NCBI RefSeq assembly: GCF_900197575.1
Contig: NZ_FZLN01000003.1
Location: 1 to 64,000, forward strand
Origin: Acinetobacter apis
GTDB taxonomy: Bacteria > Pseudomonadota > Gammaproteobacteria > Pseudomonadales > Moraxellaceae
Direction: 5' to 3'
DNA length: 64,000 nucleotides
The position numbers and the translations under genes are program-made. Below are positions 41,549 to 49,802 of the stretch, in pieces. Under the pieces are notes generated by a model. That model was not told where the DNA came from. It made no database searches and saw only the letters and a list, made by a program, of their open reading frames with translations. The stretch's first letter is position 1, and each line of letters opens with the position of its first letter.

Positions 41549-42700
41549 ATGGGTAGTAATACAACAGCCGAAGCAAAACAAAAATATGCAGGATATAAAG
41601 CTGACCATGTGGGCAGTTTTTTACGTCCGCAACGTTTAAAAAACGCGCGCAAAGCAGTCACGCTTGGAGAGCTTGGTCTTGAAGCACTTCGAAAGATAGA
41701 AGATGATGAAATTTTAAACTTAGTTGCACAACAAAAAGCCCATGGCGTACATGCCATTACCGATGGTGAATTACGCCGTGCTTGGTGGCATTTTGACTTC
41801 ATGGAAAACTTACTAGGAGTCGAAGGGTTTGATGAGCAAAAAGGTTATCAATTTAATGGTGTTGAAACCAAACCGCACCAAGTACGAATTACAGGTCAAA
41901 TTGATTTTAATCCTGAACACCCACATTTAGCAGATTATAAGTTTTTGCATGATGCTGTTGGTCAGAATGATAAACATATTGCGAAAATGACCATTCCTAG
42001 TCCAAACATGTTTTTACACCGTAAAATCCGCTTTTCTTCAGATATTTATGCCAATGATTTAGACCGTTATGTAACAGATTTAGGACAGGCCTATAAAAAA
42101 GCCATTCAAGCATTTTATGATTTAGGCTGCCGTTATTTACAACTAGATGATGTGTATTGGGCATTTTTGGTGTCACAACAACGCGTTGATGAAGAGAAAG
42201 AGTTTGGTGAATCTACACAGACATTGGCTGCGGCATGTGTGAAAAGTTTAAACCTTGCTTTGGCAGATAAACCTGATGATTTAGTGATCGCAATGCATAT
42301 CTGTCGAGGTAATTTTGTGTCTGCTTGGATCTATGAAGGTGGATATGATGGTATTGAAGATTATATCTTTAAAAACTTAAACAATATTGACCGTTACTTT
42401 CTAGAATATGACAATCATCGTTCAGGTGGTTTTGAACCATTGGCAAAGTTAAAAGATACAACAGCCGAAGTGGTGCTTGGTTTGGTCACATCAAAAGTGG
42501 AAACCCTTGAAAGTGAATCAGAAATTATTGAGCGTATTCATGCTGCTGCTGAATATTTGCCATTGTCTCAATTGGCACTCAGCCCACAATGTGGTTTTTC
42601 TTCTACAGAAGAAGGCAACAGCGTAGCAGAAGAGGCACAATGGAAAAAAATTGATCTGATTCACGATATTGTGGCTGAAGTATGGGGTACAGAAGGTTAA
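41549..42700 (+). CDS. Cobalamin-independent methionine synthase-like protein
   Basis: A 383-residue protein matching the C-terminal catalytic half of MetE, the YxjG/YxjH type that lacks the N-terminal half. It begins with KADHVGSFLRP and carries the zinc-binding residues in AMHICRGN and SPQCGFSS and the barrel motif RYLQLDDVYWAF. MetE moves a methyl group from a folate to homocysteine; for stand-alone forms the methyl donor is uncertain. I choose the ATG at 41549, with AAGGG upstream, over a GTG 6 bp earlier. No partner gene is adjacent in an operon. Confidence 0.88.
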   Translation: MGSNTTAEAKQKYAGYKADHVGSFLRPQRLKNARKAVTLGELGLEALRKIEDDEILNLVAQQKAHGVHAITDGELRRAWWHFDFMENLLGVEGFDEQKGYQFNGVETKPHQVRITGQIDFNPEHPHLADYKFLHDAVGQNDKHIAKMTIPSPNMFLHRKIRFSSDIYANDLDRYVTDLGQAYKKAIQAFYDLGCRYLQLDDVYWAFLVSQQRVDEEKEFGESTQTLAAACVKSLNLALADKPDDLVIAMHICRGNFVSAWIYEGGYDGIEDYIFKNLNNIDRYFLEYDNHRSGGFEPLAKLKDTTAEVVLGLVTSKVETLESESEIIERIHAAAEYLPLSQLALSPQCGFSSTEEGNSVAEEAQWKKIDLIHDIVAEVWGTEG

Positions 42701-42870
42701 ACGTTATAGCATCAGTTTTTATAAGTTGAATTAATAAAATCTGTGAATTAAAGCGATTTTAATGGGCGTGAACGTACAGCAAATGGACAGAGAATGGTAT
42801 TTTTTAACACAGTTTTTTGCTGAACTATCACGCATAATGTCTAAAGTGAATATTTAAATAGGTTAATACA

Positions 42871-44169
42871 TTGGATATTGCAGTCATTGGTAGTGGTATG
42901 GCTGGCCTTGCAGCAGCACGAATTTTAAAAGATGCAGGTCATGCAGTCACCGTGTTTGAAGCATTGCCTGGGCGAGGTATGGATAGCCATACACTTGAAT
43001 TTGATGGCGGTATAATTGATGTGCCATTACGTGTCATGAACCCCTATTTATGGCGTAATACATTGAGCCTGGCCACACATTTGGGCATTAAAACATATCC
43101 TGTACGGACATATATGTCATGCAGTTGGTTGTTTGAAGAAAAAATTGAAACATGGCTCACCACATCTCGTGCACCCATTGGAAACTTTCCAATTATTAAT
43201 AACCGTAAAGGGTTACAGCAATATGGTGTTCGTTTAGTCAAAGGTATGTTGCAGTTAAAAAGTGCTTTATATCGTTTCTTTAAATCAAAACGCCAAGACA
43301 TTACTTTGTCTGAATTTATCAATAAAAATGATATTGAAGAAGTGTTTTGGTATGGTGCAGTTATGCCTGTGCTTTATACAGTATGTACTTGTAACCCACA
43401 AACCATTGGCGAATGGCCTGCAAAACCATTGTTGGTGTTTTTACAACAACTCACCAATGGCGATCAACTGTTACGCTTACAAGGCGGTACGCCTGCATTT
43501 GTGAGTAAATTGATTGATGGTATTGAGATCCAAAGTGGATCACCTGTTAGTAAAGTTGAAATACAAGGTGAAAAAGTATTTGTGGAAAACCAAGCAGGTT
43601 ATCAACAGCACTTTGATCGCACAATTGTTGCAACACCAACCAATAAATTGGAAGACTTTTTAAATAAAGAACAATTTGCTGAAGATTTAGAACTCCTTAA
43701 ACAGTTTAAATTTGAGCAAGGTGACTTGGTTATTCACACTGACTCAAGCGTGATGCCGCCACAGCGTAAAGATTGGTCGGTTTTAAGCTATATGATGGAC
43801 CGCAAATTTACTAAGCAACAATTTACTGTATGGATGAACTCTGTTGAGCCAAGTTTGGTGGGTAAAGAGGCCGTTTTTCAAACATGGCGTCCTGTGACAC
43901 CCATTGATCCAAAGAAAATAGTTTCGACTGTGAAGCTAAGTCGTGCTGTTGTTAACGGACAAACAGTTCAACTCAATACAGAATTACAGCAACGTCAAAA
44001 AGCAGTTGACCGTAAAGTGTATTTCTGTGGTTCATGGTCATGCGATGGCTTACCTATTTTAGAATCTGCAGTGACTTCTGCCATGCAAATTGCTAAAAAT
44101 TTAGGTGCGCCATTACCATTTGTTGGCTTAAAACCAAAAGTCGAAATTGCCCCTGAACTTGGTTATTGA
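42871..44169 (+). CDS. FAD-dependent oxidoreductase (amine oxidase/desaturase-like)
   Basis: A 432-residue flavoprotein with an N-terminal Rossmann FAD site (IAVIGSGMAGLAAARILKDAG, then VFEA and a GG segment) and the C-terminal FAD contact YFCGSWSCDGLPILESAVTSA. The overall form matches the flavin amine oxidase/phytoene desaturase superfamily rather than a characterised enzyme. The start is a TTG (42871). It is followed without a gap by a methyltransferase gene, so the pair probably acts on one substrate, perhaps a lipid; that is inference. I assign no substrate. Confidence 0.8.
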   Translation: MDIAVIGSGMAGLAAARILKDAGHAVTVFEALPGRGMDSHTLEFDGGIIDVPLRVMNPYLWRNTLSLATHLGIKTYPVRTYMSCSWLFEEKIETWLTTSRAPIGNFPIINNRKGLQQYGVRLVKGMLQLKSALYRFFKSKRQDITLSEFINKNDIEEVFWYGAVMPVLYTVCTCNPQTIGEWPAKPLLVFLQQLTNGDQLLRLQGGTPAFVSKLIDGIEIQSGSPVSKVEIQGEKVFVENQAGYQQHFDRTIVATPTNKLEDFLNKEQFAEDLELLKQFKFEQGDLVIHTDSSVMPPQRKDWSVLSYMMDRKFTKQQFTVWMNSVEPSLVGKEAVFQTWRPVTPIDPKKIVSTVKLSRAVVNGQTVQLNTELQQRQKAVDRKVYFCGSWSCDGLPILESAVTSAMQIAKNLGAPLPFVGLKPKVEIAPELGY

Positions 44170-44177
44170 GATTAAAT

Positions 44178-45023
44178 ATGAAATCCTTTGCCAAGATGCC
44201 TTTTGGCAAAACTCCATCAGCACTCTCCCAACATAAATATGCAATTCATGCAACATTGTTGGGAGATGATGCAGTATGTCCATGGACCAATTTAGGGCTA
44301 TGGCGAAATACATGTAGCTATGTTGCAGCCTGTCAGTACTTAGCCAATCACTTGGCTGGACGCTTGCGATTACGTGCTATGGATCGTGTGCTCGATTTAG
44401 GCTGCGGACAAGGCGCAAGCTTGCTGTTTTGGCAGCAGTATCATGCTGTTACAGACATTACTGCTGTTGAGTTACAAGCAAAATGTGTGGAAAAAATTCA
44501 GCATCAGCCTTGGGCACAATCCATTCAACTTCATCAAGGCTCTTTTTTGGCTTTAGATGCTTTTCACTTAAAACAGTATGATGTAGTGATGTGTATAGAT
44601 GCACTTTATCATCATGATGCAATGCAGTTTTTATCGCATGTTCAGCCATATATTGCGCCTTCAGGTCGGATTGGATTTCATTATCTAATGCTTAATCCAC
44701 GCTTTGAGACTTTAACCACCTATCAAAAAATGAAATATCAATATTTGCTCAAAGCAGCAGACATTAATATTCAGCATTTATACACGGCCACTGCATTTCA
44801 AGCACAAATGCATGCATTGGGTTATGAAGATATTACCATTGATGATTTAAGCCAAGATGTTTTTGCTGGCTTTTCTCATTATGTGCAGCGTAAATTGCCT
44901 GGCCAACATTTAAAAAGTCTAGATACATTGAAAATTAAAATGACCGCCAAATTGTGCCAAAAGTTAGCACAAGACGGTTTAATTGATTATGTACAGGTAT
45001 GCGCAAAAAAGGCTAGCCTGTGA
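44178..45023 (+). CDS. Class I SAM-dependent methyltransferase
   Basis: A 281-residue methyltransferase with the SAM-binding motif VLDLGCGQGASLLFW near residue 78, an acidic post-II residue in AVELQ, and DVVMCIDALYHHD at motif IV. The C-terminal 100 residues are the probable substrate domain. The sequence resembles small-molecule or lipid C-methyltransferases; the substrate is unknown. It starts at an ATG 8 bp after the oxidoreductase stop; a TTG that overlaps that stop (44166) is an alternative. It is convergent with the AraC-type gene. Confidence 0.82.
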   Translation: MKSFAKMPFGKTPSALSQHKYAIHATLLGDDAVCPWTNLGLWRNTCSYVAACQYLANHLAGRLRLRAMDRVLDLGCGQGASLLFWQQYHAVTDITAVELQAKCVEKIQHQPWAQSIQLHQGSFLALDAFHLKQYDVVMCIDALYHHDAMQFLSHVQPYIAPSGRIGFHYLMLNPRFETLTTYQKMKYQYLLKAADINIQHLYTATAFQAQMHALGYEDITIDDLSQDVFAGFSHYVQRKLPGQHLKSLDTLKIKMTAKLCQKLAQDGLIDYVQVCAKKASL

Positions 45024-45039
45024 ATAACTTTCAAGTTAT

Positions 45040-46047
45040 TCACACCATCAGCATATTAGACTGCCCACACCAACGTTTTAATGCTCGTTTGAAGTTAGTT
45101 AAATCTGAAATAGCCAAGTGTTGAGCGATTTGCTCAGTTTTAAATCCATGAACACGATGTAAAATGACGGCTGTATGCAAACGACATTGATCAAGTTGGG
45201 CTTGAAAATGCGTATTGTGTTTTTTAAGCCGCCGTTTTAGGGTGGCAGGGCTAATATCAAAATAGGTTGCGACTTGTTCTAATGTCACAGCATGCTGAAT
45301 ATTTTGCATAATATATTGGTCAATTTGCTCTAAAAAACTCATAGTTAGCTGTTGCTGATGCAGCGATTGCTGTGCTTTTAAATAGCTCACTGACGACATG
45401 GTTAAAGCATGTTGTGGCAGACGTTCCGATAAATAAGCCAAAGGGAGTCGCATACAATGAATGGGTTGATTAAACTTTAAATTATCGCCCAAGTGCGTCC
45501 AATATTGCTCAATATATTCGGGCTCTTGGCAATTAAACTCAAATGTCCATTCAAGTTTGTTCTGATAAATTGCTCGGCTCATGGCTTTTACAGCACTCAT
45601 TGTCATTTCAACCAAGTGCAGTTTTTCAGGTGCTTGGGCATTTAACCAATAAATGATCATGTCTTCATGGCTATACATTACTCTTGGAATGAGCCAAGGA
45701 CAGATCAACGCATGAAATTCAATATAACGTGTAAAAACATCTTTTAAAGTTTTGGCATACAGCATGGATTGAAATGCATCATTAAATGGTGTGGTTAAGC
45801 AGCGCTCACCAAATAAAAAACGTAAATCTTCACCTTTAAACAAGCTATTGGCTCGCGTTAAAATATACTGAAACTGATGATAAGAAATCAGTTTCTGCCC
45901 TTGTAAAATATCTTGTAAAAAAATGCCACTTCCACTCAACAGCAAGTGATGATCAACACCATATTGCTCTGCTAAATCAATTAATAACGAGAGTTGGTGG
46001 TGTGCCGGTATAAACGGATAATCATGATCATAACTCATAGATGACAT
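45040..46047 (-). CDS. AraC-family transcriptional regulator
   Basis: A 335-residue regulator. Residues 15-210 match the arabinose-binding-like N-terminal domain of the OruR/ArgR-type subfamily, and the C-terminal 100 residues hold two helix-turn-helix units (VTLEQVATYFDISPATLKRRLKKHN and KTEQIAQHLAISDLTNFKRALKRW region). It overlaps the GGDEF gene by 20 bp, so both come from one transcript. It lies convergent to the methyltransferase and may control the flavoprotein/methyltransferase pair; this is inference from position. Confidence 0.88.
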   Translation of the reverse strand: MSSMSYDHDYPFIPAHHQLSLLIDLAEQYGVDHHLLLSGSGIFLQDILQGQKLISYHQFQYILTRANSLFKGEDLRFLFGERCLTTPFNDAFQSMLYAKTLKDVFTRYIEFHALICPWLIPRVMYSHEDMIIYWLNAQAPEKLHLVEMTMSAVKAMSRAIYQNKLEWTFEFNCQEPEYIEQYWTHLGDNLKFNQPIHCMRLPLAYLSERLPQHALTMSSVSYLKAQQSLHQQQLTMSFLEQIDQYIMQNIQHAVTLEQVATYFDISPATLKRRLKKHNTHFQAQLDQCRLHTAVILHRVHGFKTEQIAQHLAISDLTNFKRALKRWCGQSNMLMV

Positions 46048-46951
46048 GGGCCTTTGCTAAATTATTTTTATTGCGATGTAAAGTTTGATTAAGCGTTTTT
46101 AATACATCTTTCGCTGTGGGTTGTTGAACTAAAATACAGGCGCTTGAAACAGCAAGTGGAATACGCACTGAATTGCTTTCACTATAATAATGACTCAGTT
46201 CAATAACTTGGCTAAGTTGATATTGCATATGTTCTGCGCGATAAAGTGGGGTATTTGGCAATAAAATTACAAAGCGATCACCTGCCAAACGACAAACCAA
46301 ATCATTAGGTTTAATATTTAATGTTAAAACTTGAGAGACATACTGTAGAACCAAAGAGCCTTCTTTAAAGCCATGGTGCTGGTTAATCTGAGCAAATTGT
46401 TTCATATCAAGCAAAATGACACAGTGTTCTTGCTGAGGAAATTTTTGGATGATGTCATCAAGCTGTATTTTAAAGTAATTGGCATCTGCAAGTGGTGTTA
46501 ATGCATCAAATAAACGATGGTCTCGCACATGGCGTTCACGTTTTAAGAGATGCTTTGAAATTGCAATTTGTTCTTGATGCCAATAATAAATACCAAGGGT
46601 TAAACAGGCAATCCCAATCGGAAAAGGCACCGACTCTAGCCAATTATTCCATGAAATAGACTTTGGTAAACGAATAAATTCATCGAGCGTATCTGCCCAT
46701 AAATGAAAAAATATAAAACATAAGCCATAAATGATATATGCAGTCACACGACCATCAGGACGGCTTTTTAAAATTAAAATTAGCCAAATACACACAAAAA
46801 TAGTGACGCCACCTTCACCCAAAATATCCACCCAATTCCAATGAGCAAAGGGCTTAGGTGTACCATAGATGACAAATAATGTGGTTGTCAGAATACACCA
46901 CACAGTAATGGCAACCCATGTGACATAATAATGCGTAGAAAGACGTTCCAT
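46028..46951 (-). CDS. Membrane GGDEF-domain protein with degenerate signature
   Basis: A 307-residue protein with four or five N-terminal membrane helices (to about 125) and a C-terminal GGDEF fold (about 150-305). The signature is AGDRF (in CRLAGDRFVILLP) instead of GGDEF: the catalytic Glu is Arg, so synthesis of cyclic-di-GMP is unlikely. It could bind GTP or c-di-GMP, or sense a signal for the overlapping AraC gene. It is divergent from the TonB receptor gene across 274 bp. No EAL domain is present. Confidence 0.82.
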   Translation of the reverse strand: MERLSTHYYVTWVAITVWCILTTTLFVIYGTPKPFAHWNWVDILGEGGVTIFVCIWLILILKSRPDGRVTAYIIYGLCFIFFHLWADTLDEFIRLPKSISWNNWLESVPFPIGIACLTLGIYYWHQEQIAISKHLLKRERHVRDHRLFDALTPLADANYFKIQLDDIIQKFPQQEHCVILLDMKQFAQINQHHGFKEGSLVLQYVSQVLTLNIKPNDLVCRLAGDRFVILLPNTPLYRAEHMQYQLSQVIELSHYYSESNSVRIPLAVSSACILVQQPTAKDVLKTLNQTLHRNKNNLAKAHVIYEL

Positions 46952-47193
46952 GTTTAAAGCAATATAATATTTTGCACTAGATAAGCAGGTTTAGATGACA
47001 CTTTGATGGCAATGATGAATGTCAAATAAGCTCATTGTATTTGATTAGAAGGTATAAAAAATATAGTGCGATCTCATATAGTGATTATTCAGCATAAAAA
47101 GAGAATCTAAAATTTTCTATTCCAAAGTCAAATCAGCTCATTAAGAGCCAAAAATGTAGAAAAAACGACTTAAAAATAAATAGAAAAAAATGA

Positions 47194-47211
47194 CTGTAAC
47201 AAATCTTTAAT
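47194..47211 (+). promoter_or_regulatory. Pho-box-like repeat before the receptor-phytase unit
   Basis: CTGTAAC-AAAT-CTTTAAT resembles the Pho box (two CTGTCAT heptamers with an AT-rich 4-bp spacer), 10 of 14 heptamer positions. A TTTAAT 8 bp downstream could be the -10. In that case translation would start at ATG 47262 rather than GTG 47226. AT-rich context makes chance matches common. Confidence 0.35.
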
Positions 47212-47225
47212 CAGAGGAATTTAAT

Positions 47226-49736
47226 GTGCATTGCAGAAAATTCATCCGTCTGAGATACAACATGCTTAGCCTTGCACATAAAAAGACATCGACTCATCCG
47301 TTTCAATTGACCACCTTATTTGTTGCAATGATGACATTGCACACCGCACATGCAGATACCGATCCTGTATCTGTGGGTACGATTCAAGTCCTTGGTGTTG
47401 GACAAGCTGCTAGTATAAATGCGGCATTAAGAGAACAGCGTTCTTCTGACTCAATCAGCAGCGTTGTACATGCTGATGGTATTGGGCAACTACCTGATGC
47501 CAATGCAGCAGAGGCTTTACAACGCTTACCCGGTGTTGCACTTGAGCGTGATCAGGGTGAAGGCCGTTTTGTGACTGTACGTGGTTTAGGTACAGATTTA
47601 AATGCGGTAACAATTAACGGTACACTCGTTCCTGCACCTGAAAGTAATCGCCGTGGCGTTGCACTTGATGTGTTGCCTTCTGAATTGGTTCAGTCATTGG
47701 CTGTGGTGAAAACACTCACACCTGATATGGATGCAAACTCATTAGGTGGTACAGTTCAAGTGAACAGTCTATCTGCTTTTGATCATAAAGGGCTATTTTA
47801 TACCGGGACAGCTGAAGGCAGTTATAACGATTTAAGAGATAAATATAGCCCTAAGTTCTCAGGTGCGATTAGTAACCGTTTTAGCATTTTGGGTGGTGAA
47901 GACAACTTTGGGGTAGCCGCTGCAGTCAGTTATCAAAATCGTAAATTTGGTTCAGATAACGTAGAAACGGGCGGTGAATGGACAGGTCAAGGTGTTGATA
48001 AAGTGGCTATGCGTTATTACGACATTGAGCGTGAGCGTTTAGGTGCAGGACTAAATTTCGACTTTAGAACAGATTCAGGCGAATACTATTTAAAAACTTT
48101 ATATAGCAAATTTGTCGATACTGAATCTCGTAATGCCATGAAGGTAAAATATACAACACCATGTTTTGTTGATCAGGTGTGTAGCGGTAAAGTCACTCGT
48201 GCATTAAAAACTCGAAAAGAAACACAAGATATTCAATCGTATGTTTTGGGCGGCAAACAACAATTCGGCATGTGGATGGTGGATGCACAGGCAGGATATA
48301 GCCGTGCACAAGAAAAAAACCCATACGGTATTTCTGCGGCAGAATACAGCGCTAAGTTTAAAAATTTAAGCTATAGCAACAGCAAACAACCTGTTTTTGT
48401 TGCAGGCGATGCTTTATATAACCCAAGTAGCTATACCTTAAATAGTATTGAACGTCAGCAATCATTTACACGTGATACTGAAAAAAATATCAAACTCGAT
48501 TTAAGTCGTGATTACAATTTATGGTCATACAATCATCAAATTAAATTTGGTGGTAAAATCAGTCGCCGTGAAAAGACCAATGACGAAAATGTTTTGTTAT
48601 ATGAAGGTTTAGCCAACAGCAATGATTTTTATGGTGATGCAGATTATAGCTTAGGACGTTTTGGACCATTGATTGACCCGAATCGTGTTTTAAGTCATTT
48701 GAATGGTTTAAATCCGAATGATTATTTGGATGAGCAACTTTCAGCAGCCAATGATTTTGTAAGCCGTGAAAATATCAATTCATTGTATTTAATGAATAGC
48801 ACAGACATTGACCGTTTAAAAATCATTGCAGGCTTACGTTATGAAGACACACGTAAATCAGCAACAGGTCAGCAATATAATGATGGTGTTATCACTGAAA
48901 CCACAGCCAAACAAAACTACCATCATTGGCTACCAAGCATTAGCTTACGCTATGAGTTAGATCAAAATACATTGTTACGCACAGCATTTACAACGGCAGT
49001 GGTTCGTCCAACCTTTGCACAGTCATCTCCAGGTGTGAATATTGATGGTCTAGATGCTGAGTTTGGTAACCCCGAGTTAAAAGCATTAAAATCGAGAAAC
49101 TTTGATTTAAATTTAGAAAAATACTTTGGTGATGCAGGGGTGTTATCAGCCAGTGCGTTTTATAAAGACATTAATAACTTCATTTATAATACAGATTTAG
49201 CAGGTTCAGGGCAGTGGGCAGATTTTGATGAGGCAAAAACATATCAAAATGGCAGCAGCGCAACAATTTATGGTATTGAATTGTCATATTCACAAAAAAT
49301 GGATCGCTTACCTGCACCATGGAATGGTTTAGTTTGGGGGGTAAATACTACATTAAGCCACTCAGATGCAACAATTAAAGATGCTCAAACCACACGTAAA
49401 ATTGATTTTCCAAGCCACTCTAAAGTCATTGGTAATGTCATGCTTGGTTGGGAAAGCGCTTTATTTGGTGTCAAAGTATCGGCCAATTACAAGTCACGTG
49501 CCTTATATGAAATTGCTGATGTAAGCCAACCTGATCAAGATATTTATAATGATCGTCAAACATTTGTTGATTTAAGCACTTATTACAATATCAATAAAAA
49601 CTTAAAGCTTAAATTTGATGTTGCTAATTTAAGTAATGAGAAATATTACGCCTATACAAGTGAGCGTGCTTTAAATTCACAATATGAAAAATATGGCCCG
49701 ACGTATAAGTTAGCACTGACATTGACACATTTCTAA
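47226..49736 (+). CDS. TonB-dependent receptor paired with phytase
   Basis: An outer-membrane receptor of up to 836 residues. The signal peptide ends near LHTAHA; the plug has IGQLPDANAAEALQRLPGV, RFVTVRGLGTDLNAVTING and LGGTVQV, of the type seen in carbohydrate and phosphoester-associated TonB receptors rather than siderophore receptors. The barrel ends LALTLTHF. Two starts are possible: GTG 47226 with GAGG upstream, or ATG 47262, which gives a more typical signal peptide. It is 66 bp upstream of the phytase gene, suggesting uptake of phytate or its products. Confidence 0.88.
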   Translation: MHCRKFIRLRYNMLSLAHKKTSTHPFQLTTLFVAMMTLHTAHADTDPVSVGTIQVLGVGQAASINAALREQRSSDSISSVVHADGIGQLPDANAAEALQRLPGVALERDQGEGRFVTVRGLGTDLNAVTINGTLVPAPESNRRGVALDVLPSELVQSLAVVKTLTPDMDANSLGGTVQVNSLSAFDHKGLFYTGTAEGSYNDLRDKYSPKFSGAISNRFSILGGEDNFGVAAAVSYQNRKFGSDNVETGGEWTGQGVDKVAMRYYDIERERLGAGLNFDFRTDSGEYYLKTLYSKFVDTESRNAMKVKYTTPCFVDQVCSGKVTRALKTRKETQDIQSYVLGGKQQFGMWMVDAQAGYSRAQEKNPYGISAAEYSAKFKNLSYSNSKQPVFVAGDALYNPSSYTLNSIERQQSFTRDTEKNIKLDLSRDYNLWSYNHQIKFGGKISRREKTNDENVLLYEGLANSNDFYGDADYSLGRFGPLIDPNRVLSHLNGLNPNDYLDEQLSAANDFVSRENINSLYLMNSTDIDRLKIIAGLRYEDTRKSATGQQYNDGVITETTAKQNYHHWLPSISLRYELDQNTLLRTAFTTAVVRPTFAQSSPGVNIDGLDAEFGNPELKALKSRNFDLNLEKYFGDAGVLSASAFYKDINNFIYNTDLAGSGQWADFDEAKTYQNGSSATIYGIELSYSQKMDRLPAPWNGLVWGVNTTLSHSDATIKDAQTTRKIDFPSHSKVIGNVMLGWESALFGVKVSANYKSRALYEIADVSQPDQDIYNDRQTFVDLSTYYNINKNLKLKFDVANLSNEKYYAYTSERALNSQYEKYGPTYKLALTLTHF

Positions 49737-49802
49737 TCCATTTACTTGAACAATATATTAAACGGTTTAACCACAAGTTAAGCCGTTTAAGAGTGATTTA
49801 TC

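Noticed and set aside
47224-47253. ATG at 47224 as the receptor start
   Set aside because: It opens a different frame that stops after nine codons; the receptor frame needs GTG 47226 or ATG 47262.
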